Source of the DNA: Nonomuraea typhae
Lineage (GTDB): Bacteria; Actinomycetota; Actinomycetes; Streptosporangiales; Streptosporangiaceae
DNA length: 64,000 nt
Assembly (NCBI RefSeq): GCF_009760925.1
Contig: NZ_VRLV01000020.1
Span: 124,001 to 188,000, forward strand
Direction: 5' to 3'
Shown here one piece after another: positions 26,346-36,195 of the stretch (the stretch's first letter is position 1; every line of letters starts with the position of its first letter). The notes below the pieces were generated by a model. The model ran no database searches, was not told the DNA's origin, and worked only from the letters and a program-made list of their open reading frames with translations. The position numbers were made by a program, and so were the translations under genes.

Positions 26346-26349
<4 letters not shown>
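24925..26349 (+). CDS. GH3 family protein (NagZ-like) lacking the catalytic nucleophile
   Basis: A 474-residue protein with the GH3 N-acetyl-beta-hexosaminidase barrel. The substrate motif KHFPGHGDTTADPHHSLP (K169, H170; Asp180-His dyad loop of NagZ-type enzymes) is intact. The nucleophile site, normally SDDLxM in GVVISDD, reads GVALSTAVAIEAG, so the catalytic Asp is Thr252. Hydrolysis by the standard retaining mechanism is therefore unlikely. The region beyond about residue 330 holds a degenerate GH3 C-terminal domain. GTG at 24925 follows AAGGAG. It is cytoplasmic, with no signal peptide, and overlaps the CTP synthase gene by 4 bp. It may be a lyase, phosphorylase-like or binding protein repurposed for the pathway. 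Confidence 0.87.
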
Positions 26350-27936
<1,587 letters not shown>

Positions 27937-27944
<8 letters not shown>

Positions 27945-28344
27945 GTGCGTGTTCTGCGACTTCGTCAGCGGGCGGGCGCAGACCGCCGTCCTGTTCGAGG
28001 ACGAGCGCACCCTCGCCTTCCTCGACATCACGGCCGTCACCCCCGGGCACACGCTGGTCATCCCGAAACTGCACGCGGCCGACCTCTGGGACGTCTCCGA
28101 AGACGACGCCGTGGCGGTCATGCGCACCGTGCACCACCTGGCCCGGCGCATCCGCGACGTCCTGGCGCCCGACGGGCTCACGCTGTTCCAGGCCAACCGC
28201 GCCGCCGGCTGGCAGGACGTCTTCCACCTGCACGTCCATCTCGTCCCGCGTACCCTCGGCGACCACCTGCACCGGCCGTGGCAGGCCGAGCCCCTCCCGC
28301 TGTCGGCGCTGCGGCACACCCGCGACCTGCTCGCCCTGCCCTAA
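27937..28344 (+). CDS. HIT-family nucleotide hydrolase/transferase
   Basis: A 135-residue histidine-triad protein: CxxC-like MAECVFCDF start, and the triad H97-L-H99-V-H101 (FHLHVHLVPR). HIT proteins act on the alpha-phosphate of nucleotides through a nucleotidyl-histidine intermediate, either hydrolysing NMP conjugates or transferring NMP. GTG at 27937 has AAGGGGAAG upstream and overlaps the CTP synthase end by 8 bp, so the two are tightly coupled. In this cluster it may cleave or make a nucleotidyl-linked intermediate, but HIT proteins are also common housekeeping enzymes. Confidence 0.93.
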
Positions 28345-28360
28345 CCCCCAAGGAGGCACC

Positions 28361-29593
28361 ATGCCCGGACCCGGCTACGCCTACTTCGGCAGCGAAGAGG
28401 AGAAGAACCTCCTCGAAGTCGTCCAGCAGTGGCGCGAGGCCGGCGACACCTTCGGCGCCCTCACCGTGGAGTCGCAGATCGGCCGCTTCGAGACCGAGGC
28501 GGCCGCCCGGTTCGCCGCGCCGTACTGCGTGGCGGTCAACAGCGGCACGTCGGCTTTGCTCACCGCCCTGGCCGCGCTGGGCATCGGGCCCGGGGACGAG
28601 GTCATCGTGCCCGGTTACATGTTCGTCGCCTCGCTGGCCACGATCGTCTACAGCGGGGCCACGCCGGTGCTCGCCGAGATCGACGAGTCCTTCACGCTCG
28701 ACGTCTCGGACGTGCGCCGCCGGCTCACGCCGCGCACGCGGGCCATCATGGCGGTCCACATGCTCGGCGCGCCCAGCGACATGGACGCGCTCACGGCGCT
28801 GGCCCGCGAGCACGGCGTGGCGATCGTCGAGGACGTGGCGCAGGCGTGCGGGGCAACCTACCGAGGGCGTCCCCTGGGGACGTGGGGGGACGTCGGCGCG
28901 TTCTCGCTCAACCCGTTCAAGGTCATCACCGCCGGTGAAGGCGGCTTCGTGCTCACCGCGGACCCGCGCCTCCACCAGCGGGCCTTCTCCTTTCACGACC
29001 ACGGCTTCCTGCCCGGCGGGCTGGAAACCGGCGAAGGCGACCTGCTGTTCGGGCTCAACCTGCACATGACCGACTTCGCCGCCGCCGTCGCCCGGGCCCA
29101 GCTGGGCAAGATGGCGGCGATCCTGCGACGAACCCGCCAGGTCAAACAGTCCTTCGTCGCGCAGGTCCCGCCGCGGCCGGGAGTGCGGCGCCGTACCTTC
29201 CACGACGCCGGCGGCGAGTGCGGAACCCTGGCCGTCTACATCTTCGGCAGCGCCGAGGCCGCCCGTGCCGTGGCAGGCGAGCTCGGGATCACCGTGCTGG
29301 CCGAATCGCCCAAGCACAACTACGCCCGCATCCCCGCCCTGCCCGCGCTGACCGCGGCCGGACGCCCCTCCGCCCCCTTCCACCCCGGCCTGACCGCCGC
29401 CGCGGCGGGCGGCTACCGGCCCGGCTGCCTCCCCCGCACCGACGACCTGCTCGGCCGTTCGATCGCGATCGCCATCGGGCTCTCCGACTCCTATCTCGGG
29501 GCCGGGTTCGGCGTCACCGTGCGGAGCACCGCCGCCGAGGTCGCGCGGAAGGCCGATCGTTTCCGCGCCGTGCTGGACCGCGTTCTTTCCTAG
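28361..29593 (+). CDS. DegT/DnrJ/EryC1/StrS-family PLP aminotransferase
   Basis: A 410-residue sugar-aminotransferase-type enzyme. PLP lysine K187 lies in FSLNPFKVITAGEGG, the PLP ring contacts D158 and Q161 in VEDVAQACGA, and the phosphate-binding NSGTSAL is near residue 60. These enzymes aminate keto-sugars, usually nucleotide-bound, or scyllo-inosose-like cyclitols, with glutamate or glutamine as donor. ATG at 28361 follows an ideal AAGGAGG. It is the last gene of the plus-strand cluster, 16 bp after the HIT gene. It would provide the amino group of a sugar or cyclitol, a possible substrate for the AurF-like oxygenase. Confidence 0.94.
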   Translation: MPGPGYAYFGSEEEKNLLEVVQQWREAGDTFGALTVESQIGRFETEAAARFAAPYCVAVNSGTSALLTALAALGIGPGDEVIVPGYMFVASLATIVYSGATPVLAEIDESFTLDVSDVRRRLTPRTRAIMAVHMLGAPSDMDALTALAREHGVAIVEDVAQACGATYRGRPLGTWGDVGAFSLNPFKVITAGEGGFVLTADPRLHQRAFSFHDHGFLPGGLETGEGDLLFGLNLHMTDFAAAVARAQLGKMAAILRRTRQVKQSFVAQVPPRPGVRRRTFHDAGGECGTLAVYIFGSAEAARAVAGELGITVLAESPKHNYARIPALPALTAAGRPSAPFHPGLTAAAAGGYRPGCLPRTDDLLGRSIAIAIGLSDSYLGAGFGVTVRSTAAEVARKADRFRAVLDRVLS

Positions 29594-30036
29594 GAACCGC
29601 GCTGAGCCGCCCTCTGGCCGCATCTGCCAGACGGATGTGGCGGCTGCGCTGCACTGGCGGCGTAGCCGACCAGCAGGTCGGCCACTGCTTTGGGGCGGCT
29701 GAGGGCGACGCAGTGGCTGCCCGGGATCTCGTCGGCGACGATGCCGAGGCGGTCGGCAGCCAGCCGGCGCATGAAGTCGGGCGGGAAGGTGCGGTCCTCG
29801 GTGCTGAGCACGAACCTGGTCGGCACGTCCGGCCAGGCGGCCAGCGGCCACGGAGCGGCGGAGGCGGTCCTGGAGGGGTGATGGGCGCGTTCTTTGCTCA
29901 GCGCCTCTTCGGCCAGTTCCCGGGGGACGTCCTGGTAGAAGGGGACGTCCTGGTAGAAGGGGACGTCCTGGTAGAAGCTGACGTAGGGATAGCGGGCACG
30001 GTGATCACGCCGTCGGCTTCTTCGGCGTCGCCGTAC
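29590..30036 (-). pseudogene. Alpha/beta hydrolase (EstC-like) remnant
   Basis: Read on the minus strand, a C-terminal hydrolase piece is recognisable (RFVLSTEDRTFPPDFMRR, then EIPGSHCVALSRP with the catalytic-His region). Upstream in the same frame is RYPYVSFYQDVP with FYQDVP occurring three times, then RELAEEALSKERAHHPS. The preceding EEADGVITVP segment, which belongs just before it in such proteins, lies in another frame, so there is a frameshift near 30000. The N-terminal half with the nucleophile is missing; the DJ-1 gene occupies that place. No start codon or full frame survives. Confidence 0.72.
29923..29976. repeat. Three perfect 18-bp tandem repeats
   Basis: GGGGACGTCCTGGTAGAA occurs three times in direct succession (29923-29940, 29941-29958, 29959-29976). 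It lies inside the hydrolase remnant, where each copy encodes FYQDVP on the minus strand. The expansion is in frame and probably arose by slippage. Confidence 0.95.
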
Positions 30037-30639
30037 TCAGCCGGTGGGCTCGTCGGCGAGGTAGGGCGGCGCGGGCTCGTACTGTATGTAGCGGCGGACC
30101 GCACGCGCGTGCTCGCGGCCGTGCAGGCGGCCGATCAGCCACAGCGCCATGTCGATTCCGGCGGAGACGCCCTGGCTGGTGACGAGGTTGCCGTCGACGA
30201 CGTAGCGCGCGTCACGCACCACGGTGATCTGTCCGCGGGCCTGGAGCGTGTCCTCGAAGGCGTGGTGGGTGGCGACGCGGCGGTTTCGTGCCGGTCCTGC
30301 CTCGTGCAGGAGCAGCGAGCCGGTGCACACACTGCTCACCCAGTCCGCCTGGGCGGAGACCTTGGCGATCCAGCCGGTCACCGCCGGATTGCACACCTCC
30401 CGGCGGGTGCCCGTGCCGCCGGGGACCAGCAGGACGTCCAGCGGGGGGTGGTCGTGCAGCGTGTGGTCGGGCAGCACGCGCATGCCCTTGGCGCAGCGCA
30501 CCGGATCCTCCCGCTCGGCGATCAGCACGGCCGTGTCGCCCCGGTCGCGGACCATGGCCGACGCGGTGAACACCTCCCAGGGCCCGGCGAAGTCGAGTTC
30601 CTCCGCACCCTCGAAGATCAGCAGCCCGTAGCTCGTCAT
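30037..30639 (-). CDS. DJ-1/PfpI family protein (isonitrile hydratase-like)
   Basis: A 200-residue class I glutamine amidotransferase-like protein. The nucleophile cysteine is in SSVCTGSLLL, the early glutamate in FEGAEELDFAGPWEVF, and SAGIDMALWL closes the fold. This layout resembles isonitrile hydratase/InhA-type proteins more than DJ-1 proteases. ATG at 30639 follows AAGGAGT and overlaps the GlxA stop by 4 bp (ATGA), so it is the second gene of that operon. Function cannot be assigned beyond the family. Confidence 0.9.
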   Translation of the reverse strand: MTSYGLLIFEGAEELDFAGPWEVFTASAMVRDRGDTAVLIAEREDPVRCAKGMRVLPDHTLHDHPPLDVLLVPGGTGTRREVCNPAVTGWIAKVSAQADWVSSVCTGSLLLHEAGPARNRRVATHHAFEDTLQARGQITVVRDARYVVDGNLVTSQGVSAGIDMALWLIGRLHGREHARAVRRYIQYEPAPPYLADEPTG

Positions 30640-31601
30640 GCGTACTCCTTCGCAGATCGGAATCGGTCCCGGTATTCGGATGGGGAGATTCCCAGATGGC
30701 GGTGGAAGACGCGGCGCAGGGACTCCGCGGTGCCGAATCCGCTTCGCCGGGCGACCACCTCCACCGGCTCGTCGCCTTCGACCAGGGCGCGGCCCGCCGC
30801 CTCGACCCGTACCCGCTCGACGTAGGTCGCGGGCGGCACGCCGAGTTCGGCGGTGAAGCGCCGCTGCAGGTGACGCGGGCTCAACCCGGCACGCTCGGCC
30901 AGCTCGTGCAGGCCGTGCCGGGCGCCCGGATCGGCGTGGATCGCCTCCACCACCACGCGGATCCGGTCACTGGACGGCTGGGCGGACCACAACGGCACGC
31001 TGAACTGCGACTGGCTGCCGGGACGGCGCAGGAACAGCACCATCTCGCGGGCCACGTCATGGGCCACGTGCCGCCCGAGATCGTCCTCGACCAGCGCGAG
31101 CGCGAGATCCATCCCCGCGGTCACCCCCGCCGAGGTCCACACGTGACCGTCCCGGATGAAGATCGGATCGCAGTCCACGATCACCTCGGGATGCTCCCGG
31201 ACCAGCTGATCCTCCCTGCGCCAGTGCGTGGTGACCCGCCTGCCGTCCAGCAGGCCGGCCGCGGCCAGCAGGAACACGCCGCTGCAGACGGAGGCCACGC
31301 GCCGCGCGGACGCCCCGGCGGCGGCGATCCACCGGATCAGGGCGCCGTCGTGCCGCGCCGTGTCCACACCGTTGCCACCGGCGACGATCAGCGTGTCGAT
31401 GCCGGACGGGTCGAGGTCGTCGACCGTGTGCCCGGCCTGGACGCACAGGCCACCGGCGGAGCGCACCGGCCCGGATGCGGAGGCCACGACCTGGCACAGG
31501 TATTCACCCGGATGGGTGAACACCTCGAACGGGCCGGTGAGGTCCAGCGGCTGGAAGCCCTCGAAGATCACGAAGGCGACACATGGTCGTGGAGTCGTCA
31601 C
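30636..31601 (-). CDS. GlxA-type AraC regulator with DJ-1-like domain
   Basis: A 321-residue regulator. Residues 1-190 are a DJ-1/PfpI-like sensor (VAFVIFEGFQPLDLTGPFEVF; SVCSGVFLLA with the cysteine), and residues about 215-321 hold a double helix-turn-helix AraC domain (LAERAGLSPRHLQRRF ... SGFGTAESLRRVFHRHLGISP). GTG at 31601 gives the usual GlxA start; ATG at 31664 would add 21 residues. It is coupled to the DJ-1 gene downstream, which it probably controls. Confidence 0.9.
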   Translation of the reverse strand: MTTPRPCVAFVIFEGFQPLDLTGPFEVFTHPGEYLCQVVASASGPVRSAGGLCVQAGHTVDDLDPSGIDTLIVAGGNGVDTARHDGALIRWIAAAGASARRVASVCSGVFLLAAAGLLDGRRVTTHWRREDQLVREHPEVIVDCDPIFIRDGHVWTSAGVTAGMDLALALVEDDLGRHVAHDVAREMVLFLRRPGSQSQFSVPLWSAQPSSDRIRVVVEAIHADPGARHGLHELAERAGLSPRHLQRRFTAELGVPPATYVERVRVEAAGRALVEGDEPVEVVARRSGFGTAESLRRVFHRHLGISPSEYRDRFRSAKEYA

Positions 31602-31684
31602 CGCTTCAGCGTCGTCGACGCCCGGGTGATGGCGCAACGACACGTACCCCACAGATCGCGCCATCCCGCGCAGGCGCGAGCGTG

Positions 31685-32016
31685 TCACATCTGGGCGGCC
31701 AGCTCGGTGGCCGTCTCGACGGCGATGTCGATGGCCCGGGTCGCGAGCGGCGATGGGGTACGGCCGGCCGGCCAGTACAGCGACCACGCGAGGGTGGGCG
31801 AGGGCCGCAGGCGGTGGATGCCGAGCCGGTCGTCGGACCAGGCATCGGATCCGTGCAGGGCGAGCCGGGGCAGCACCGCCGAACCGACCCCCTCGCCCAG
31901 GGGAGTGATCCGCACCGGCCTGGGGCCTCCCGGCCGGTCGAAGACGGCGCCGCCGACGGACTTCTCCAGCGCGGCGATCTGCTGGCTCACCGAGGACTGG
32001 GTGTAGCCGAGCGCAG
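31685..32016 (-). pseudogene. LysR-family regulator remnant with internal deletion
   Basis: The minus-strand frame reads LGYTQSSVSQQIAALEKSVGG ... the end of a LysR helix-turn-helix, with PVRITPLGE, and then jumps directly to what looks like the last third of an effector domain (GSAVLPRLALHG ... VETATELAAQM). About 150 middle residues are missing and the first roughly 25 residues with the start codon are also gone. It is divergent from the MFS remnant at 32117, as expected for an ancestral LysR/transporter pair. The 31602-32116 interval holds nothing else I can identify. Confidence 0.7.
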
Positions 32017-32116
32017 ATCAATGTCAGCCATACCGGCCAAATATAGCCAATGGCGATGGCCTTCATCAGAAGTCATCGCTTTTCTTGATGCTCTCGACGC
32101 TTCTAGGGTCGCTGAC

Positions 32117-32704
32117 ATGACGACCTCCAGCACATCCATCACGCACGCGAAAGCGCTCGGCAAGCGTCCCTCCCGCCCGCGTTCGGACCTGCCCGCCTGA
32201 TCTGGGCCCTGGCGGCGACGCACTTCGTCAGTCGAGCCGGCTCGATGGTGCAGTCGTTCCTCGTGCTCTATCTGACCCAGGAGCAGCAACTGGCGCCGAC
32301 GACCGCGGGTGCGGTGGTCGCGGCGGCGGGCGCCGGCGGTTTCCATGCTCCTGGTCGGCACGGGCGTCGGCGTGACCGCCCTGGTGGACGGCGCTGCCGG
32401 CTACGCGGTATCGGTCCTGGTCTGGACCCTCGGCCAGATCGGCATCGCCGTCATGTACGGCGCCACCTTCGCCGGCCTCGCACCGGCAGACCTGCGCGGC
32501 GGGTACATGGGCATCGCCTCGGCAACCTATAGTGTCGGCGCCGTGTTCGGCCCACTGCTCGGCACCGTGCTGCTCGACCATGCCGGACCAGCCGCGCCGG
32601 CAGCCGCCGGCGCGATCACCGGGATCGCCCTGTTCGCCGCCCAGCGGGCGCTGGGCCCGGCGCTCCGGCGCGGGAGCGCAGCGCAGGCGGGCGGCCGACC
32701 ATGA
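32117..32704 (+). pseudogene. MFS transporter remnant with frameshift and deletion
   Basis: ATG at 32117 opens a short frame (MTTSSTSITHAKALG...) that stops at 32200. The first membrane helix continues in another frame (LIWALAATHFVSRAGS ... QSFLVLYLTQEQ, from 32197). Near 32340 the sequence shifts frame again into SMLLVGTGVGVTALVDG and the C-terminal helices (LGQIGIAVMYGATFAGLAP; GPLLGTVLLDHAGPAAP), ending at 32704. Roughly half of the protein, several helices, is deleted. No functional transporter can be made. 32705-32961 contains no gene I can support. Confidence 0.75.
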
Positions 32705-32961
32705 CCACCGCCCGTCTCGCCCGCGGGGTCAGCTCACCGGCCTCCTGTCCCCACGCACCGGGACACCGGACTGACCCGCCACGCCGGGTGTTTGCCCAGT
32801 TTTGGCGTTACTTGCCACCCACGGCACCGTTCACGTGGGAAGTTAGCTTAACCCCAAAGTAACGGAACGACCTTCGGTACAAATCCCGCAGTCACCGGCG
32901 GTACCCGCCATGCCGTGACACGATGGCCGAGAAGCGAACATGCAACGATGGGAGCTCCGAC

Positions 32962-34041
32962 ATGAGTGAGGCCATACTCGCGATCGGCACCCGCAAGGGC
33001 CTGTTCCTCGCCCGATCGATCGACGGCGGCCCGTTCGAGGTCGGCCCGATCCACTTCTCCACGGTCGGCGTGCCCGCCGTGGCCATCGACACCCGCGGGC
33101 GCGCTCCCCGCTTGCTGGCCGGCATCGAGTACGGCCACTTCGGCCCCTCGGTGATGTACTCCGACGACCTCGGCGCGACCTGGCAGGAAGCCGGCCGGGC
33201 GCCCATCGCCTTCCCGGAGGACGGCGGCGTCACGCTGGAGCGCGTGTGGCAGCTCCTGCCCTCCCCCTCCGAGCCCGAGGTGGTGTGGGCCGGGGTGGAG
33301 CCGGGCGCGCTGTTCCGCTCGGAGGACGGCGGCGTCACCTACGACCTGGTCGAGGGGCTGTGGCGACACCCGCATCGCGAGCAGTGGCAGCCCGGCGGCG
33401 GCGGGTTGTGCCTGCACACGATCCTCAACCACCCGAGCGACCCGAAGGTGCTCGCCGTGGCGATCTCCACCGGCGGCTTCTATCGCTCCACCGACGGCGG
33501 CGTCTCGTGGGAGGCGGCCAACCAGGGCATCCGCGCCCCGTTCTTCCCCGAGGGCCGGCAGTATCCGGAGTTCGGGCAGTGCGTGCACAAGGTGAGCTCC
33601 CATCCCGCCCGGCCGGATCGGCTCTACCTGCAACATCACTTCGGCGTCTATCGCAGCGACGACTACGGCTCGAGCTGGCACGACATCGGCTCGTCGCTGC
33701 CCAGCGACTTCGGCTTCCCGATCGCCGTGGACCCGGCCGACGCCGACGTCGTCTACGTGCTGCCGCTGCACGCCGACGTCGACCGCACCCCGGTCGAGCA
33801 CCGCTACCGCGTCTACCGCAGCGACGACGCCGGGCAGAGCTGGCGTCCGCTCGCCCAGGGGCTGCCCGGCCCGCCGGTGTACGCCTCCGTCCTGCGTGAT
33901 GCGATGACCGCGTCGGAGGCGGGCGTCTTCTTCGGCACCCGTGACGGCTGCGTGTACGGCTCGCGCGACCGTGGGGAGAGCTGGTCGCAGATAGCCGCCC
34001 ACCTCCCCGACGTCCACACGGTCCGGGCGGCGGTGCTCTAG
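32962..34041 (+). CDS. BNR/VPS10-type beta-propeller (exo-alpha-sialidase-like) protein
   Basis: A 359-residue protein with repeated BNR/Asp-box units: SDDLGATWQEA, SEDGGVTYDLV, STDGGVSWEAA, SDDYGSSWHDI, SDDAGQSWRPL, SRDRGESWSQI. The six boxes predict a propeller. No signal peptide is seen and the sialidase arginine triad is not evident, so a glycosidase activity is doubtful. ATG at 32962 follows GGGAG. It is followed 3 bp later by the MoaD-like gene, and the two probably work together. Function unknown. Confidence 0.88.
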   Translation: MSEAILAIGTRKGLFLARSIDGGPFEVGPIHFSTVGVPAVAIDTRGRAPRLLAGIEYGHFGPSVMYSDDLGATWQEAGRAPIAFPEDGGVTLERVWQLLPSPSEPEVVWAGVEPGALFRSEDGGVTYDLVEGLWRHPHREQWQPGGGGLCLHTILNHPSDPKVLAVAISTGGFYRSTDGGVSWEAANQGIRAPFFPEGRQYPEFGQCVHKVSSHPARPDRLYLQHHFGVYRSDDYGSSWHDIGSSLPSDFGFPIAVDPADADVVYVLPLHADVDRTPVEHRYRVYRSDDAGQSWRPLAQGLPGPPVYASVLRDAMTASEAGVFFGTRDGCVYGSRDRGESWSQIAAHLPDVHTVRAAVL

Positions 34042-34044
34042 GGC

Positions 34045-34350
34045 ATGGCCAGGCCCGTCACCATGGTGGTGTTCGTGCTGCCCAGCGCCTTCCATCGCTG
34101 GGTCGCCGGGCAGAGCGAGGTGAAGGTCTTCGCCGTGGGCGCCGACGCCGAGACGCCGCCGACGCTGGGGTCGGCGCTGGACACGCTGCGCCGGGTCCAC
34201 CCGTCGCTGGAGGAACGGCTGCGCGACGAGTACGGCAGCATCCGGCGGCACATCAACATGATCGTGTGCGGGGAGAACGGCCACGGCGTGGGCCGCCTGG
34301 ACTGCGAGCTGCCGCCGGGCGCGGAGGTGTACGTGCTTCCCGCGCTCTAA
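34045..34350 (+). CDS. MoaD/ThiS-like ubiquitin-fold protein without C-terminal Gly-Gly
   Basis: A 101-residue protein. Its middle (TLGSALDTLRRVHPSLEERL ... RRHINMIVCGENG) and end (LPPGAEVYVLPAL) match the beta-grasp fold of MoaD/ThiS sulfur carriers. The family normally ends in GG, the site of thiocarboxylation; this one ends VLPAL, so it should not act as a classical sulfur carrier unless processed. It begins 3 bp after the propeller gene, with no strong ribosome site of its own, suggesting coupling. It could be a binding partner of the propeller. Confidence 0.75.
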   Translation: MARPVTMVVFVLPSAFHRWVAGQSEVKVFAVGADAETPPTLGSALDTLRRVHPSLEERLRDEYGSIRRHINMIVCGENGHGVGRLDCELPPGAEVYVLPAL

Positions 34351-34540
34351 AACCTACTTTAATTATGGACAATCTCCTGTGAAGTCCGACACACCAAATC
34401 CGGACACCGCACGACTTATCCCATGTCGGGGGCCCAATTCGCCACCCCCGCGCCCCAGAGGTTAACGACGCGTTCACCCCCGTTTAGATAGGTTTCTTTA
34501 CATTAGGACCGATGATGCCTGATGAACGGGGGTGTTCGGC
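34351..34540 (+). promoter_or_regulatory. A/T-rich promoter region of the envelope glycan operon
   Basis: This 190-bp gap has no gene. It is unusually A/T-rich at both ends (ACCTACTTTAATTATGG near 34352 and TTTAGATAGGTTTCTTTACATTAGG near 34482). A short dyad GTCCG...CGGAC lies at 34384-34405. It presumably carries the promoter for the GT2 operon, but I cannot choose a definite -35/-10 pair. Confidence 0.4.
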
Positions 34541-36091
34541 ATGTCTGCCACCTTGATCGCGCCTGCGATCCGGCCGCAGCACGGCTTTCTTCCCAGCCCG
34601 CCGACCGATTCTGAAATATCGCTCTATTTTGGGCCGCAGCGCCGGTGGGTGCTGCTGGCCGTACCCTTGAGTCTCACCTTTACCGCCGGAACATTATTCC
34701 TCTTCTCGCTGCGCCACCCCATCCTCGTGCCGTTCCTGGCCGCGCTCGTGGTGAACCTCGCCGGGTGGCTGCTGTCCTATGTGGACGGCCAGCGCCAGCG
34801 CACCACCACCTGGGAATCCCACCTGCTGCTGACCCGCTCCTGGCAACCGGCCCGGCCGCCCGGCGTGGACGTGCTCCTGCCCACCATGGACGAGCCGCTG
34901 GAGGTCCTGGACAACACCTTCGCGCACGTCGCCCGCCTGGACTGGAACGCTCCACTGACCGTGCTGGTGCTCGACGACGCCGACCGCCCCGAGGTGGCCG
35001 ATCTGGCCGCCGCCCACGGCTTCCGCTACACCTGCCGGCCGGACCGCGGCCGCCTGAAGAAGGCCGGCAACCTCAACCACGGCCTGTCGATGACCGGCAA
35101 CGAACTGGTCGCGGTCTTCGACGCCGACTTCGTCCCCCGGCCCGACTTCCTGCGCCACCTGGTCCCCTACCTGGAGGACCCGCAGGTCGCCATCGCCCAG
35201 TCGCCGCAGTTCTTCGACACCGAGCCGGACATGCCGTGGATCCAGCGCACCGCCGCGGCCTCCCAGGAACTGTTCTACCGGTGGCTGCAGCCCAGCCGGG
35301 ACGCCGACGGCGGCGCCATCTGCGTCGGCACCAACGTCGTCTACCGCCGCGCCGCGCTCGAGAGCATCGACGGATTCCCCAAGATCGACCACAGCGAGGA
35401 CATCTACACCAGCGTCGCGCTCATGAAGCACGGCCTGCGCACCAAGTACGTGCCGGTGCTGCTGGCCAAGGGCCTGTCGCCGGACAACGTCGGCTCCTAC
35501 GTCGCCCAGCAGTACCGCTGGGCCATGGGCTGCCTCAGCCTGCTGTTCAGCCGCGACTTCCACCGCACCCCGATGGGCTGGCGGGTGCGGCTGTCGTACT
35601 GGAGCGGCTTCCTGTCCTACTTCGTCTCGGCCGTCAACATCGCCGCGATCCCGCTGCCCGGACTGATCATGCTCTACGCCTACCCGCAGGACGTGCGCGC
35701 CTGGCACATGATCCCCTTCGTCGGCCCGCTGTGGGTGGCGCTGGTGCTGCTGCCCGCCGCCTCGGTCGGCCGCTACCGCTTCGAGGTCATCCGCGCCCAG
35801 ACGCTCTACTCCTACTGCCACCTGTTCGCCATCTTCCACGCCCTGCGCAACCGGGTGTCGGCCTGGGTGCCCAGCGGCGGCGCCGGAGCCAAGCGCTCGC
35901 GCCTGGTCACCACGATCACCCGGCTGGCACTGGCCTGGCTGAGCGGCACCACGCTCGCCGTCTGGGCCGGCATCGCCTGGCGGGCCCCGGTGTACGGCTG
36001 GCAGCACTACTGGGCGCTGGCCCTGTTCGCCGCGGCCAGCACCTACATCGCCCTTCCGCTGATCCGCGACCTGTGGAGGTTCGTGCGATGA
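34541..36091 (+). CDS. Membrane GT2 processive glycosyltransferase (cellulose-synthase-like)
   Basis: A 516-residue inner-membrane GT-A glycosyltransferase. Two N-terminal helices precede the catalytic domain with DDAD (VLVLDDADRP), DxD (VFDADFVPRPD), the catalytic acidic motif SED in HSEDIYTS, and QxxRW (QQYRWAMG). These are the marks of BcsA-like processive synthases. Four or five C-terminal helices follow; no PilZ domain is seen. ATG at 34541 follows GGGGG; GTG at 34532 is an alternative. It starts an operon with a 35-residue membrane protein, an acyltransferase and a GH16 enzyme, which points to synthesis and modification of an exported beta-glucan. Confidence 0.92.
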   Translation: MSATLIAPAIRPQHGFLPSPPTDSEISLYFGPQRRWVLLAVPLSLTFTAGTLFLFSLRHPILVPFLAALVVNLAGWLLSYVDGQRQRTTTWESHLLLTRSWQPARPPGVDVLLPTMDEPLEVLDNTFAHVARLDWNAPLTVLVLDDADRPEVADLAAAHGFRYTCRPDRGRLKKAGNLNHGLSMTGNELVAVFDADFVPRPDFLRHLVPYLEDPQVAIAQSPQFFDTEPDMPWIQRTAAASQELFYRWLQPSRDADGGAICVGTNVVYRRAALESIDGFPKIDHSEDIYTSVALMKHGLRTKYVPVLLAKGLSPDNVGSYVAQQYRWAMGCLSLLFSRDFHRTPMGWRVRLSYWSGFLSYFVSAVNIAAIPLPGLIMLYAYPQDVRAWHMIPFVGPLWVALVLLPAASVGRYRFEVIRAQTLYSYCHLFAIFHALRNRVSAWVPSGGAGAKRSRLVTTITRLALAWLSGTTLAVWAGIAWRAPVYGWQHYWALALFAAASTYIALPLIRDLWRFVR

Positions 36092-36195
36092 ACCACCGGC
36101 AGCGCTGGCCCGAGACCCTGGCCATCACGACCCTCCTGGTGCTGGCCATCGTGCTGGCCGCGGGCTGGGCCGCTCTCCCTCCCCTGATCCCATGA
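36088..36195 (+). CDS. 35-residue single-pass membrane protein
   Basis: ATG at 36088 opens a 35-codon frame (MNHRQRWPETLAITTLLVLA...) with one hydrophobic helix and a positively charged N-terminus. It overlaps the GT2 stop by 4 bp (ATGA), has GGAGG about 9 bp upstream, and its own stop overlaps the next start by 4 bp (ATGA). These two tight junctions argue strongly that it is translated. It may be a small subunit of the synthase. Confidence 0.72.
   Translation: MNHRQRWPETLAITTLLVLAIVLAAGWAALPPLIP

Noticed and set aside
29923..29976. 18-bp direct repeats as a plasmid iteron or attachment site
   Set aside because: They sit in a hydrolase remnant, encode FYQDVP in frame, and no replication or integrase gene is nearby.
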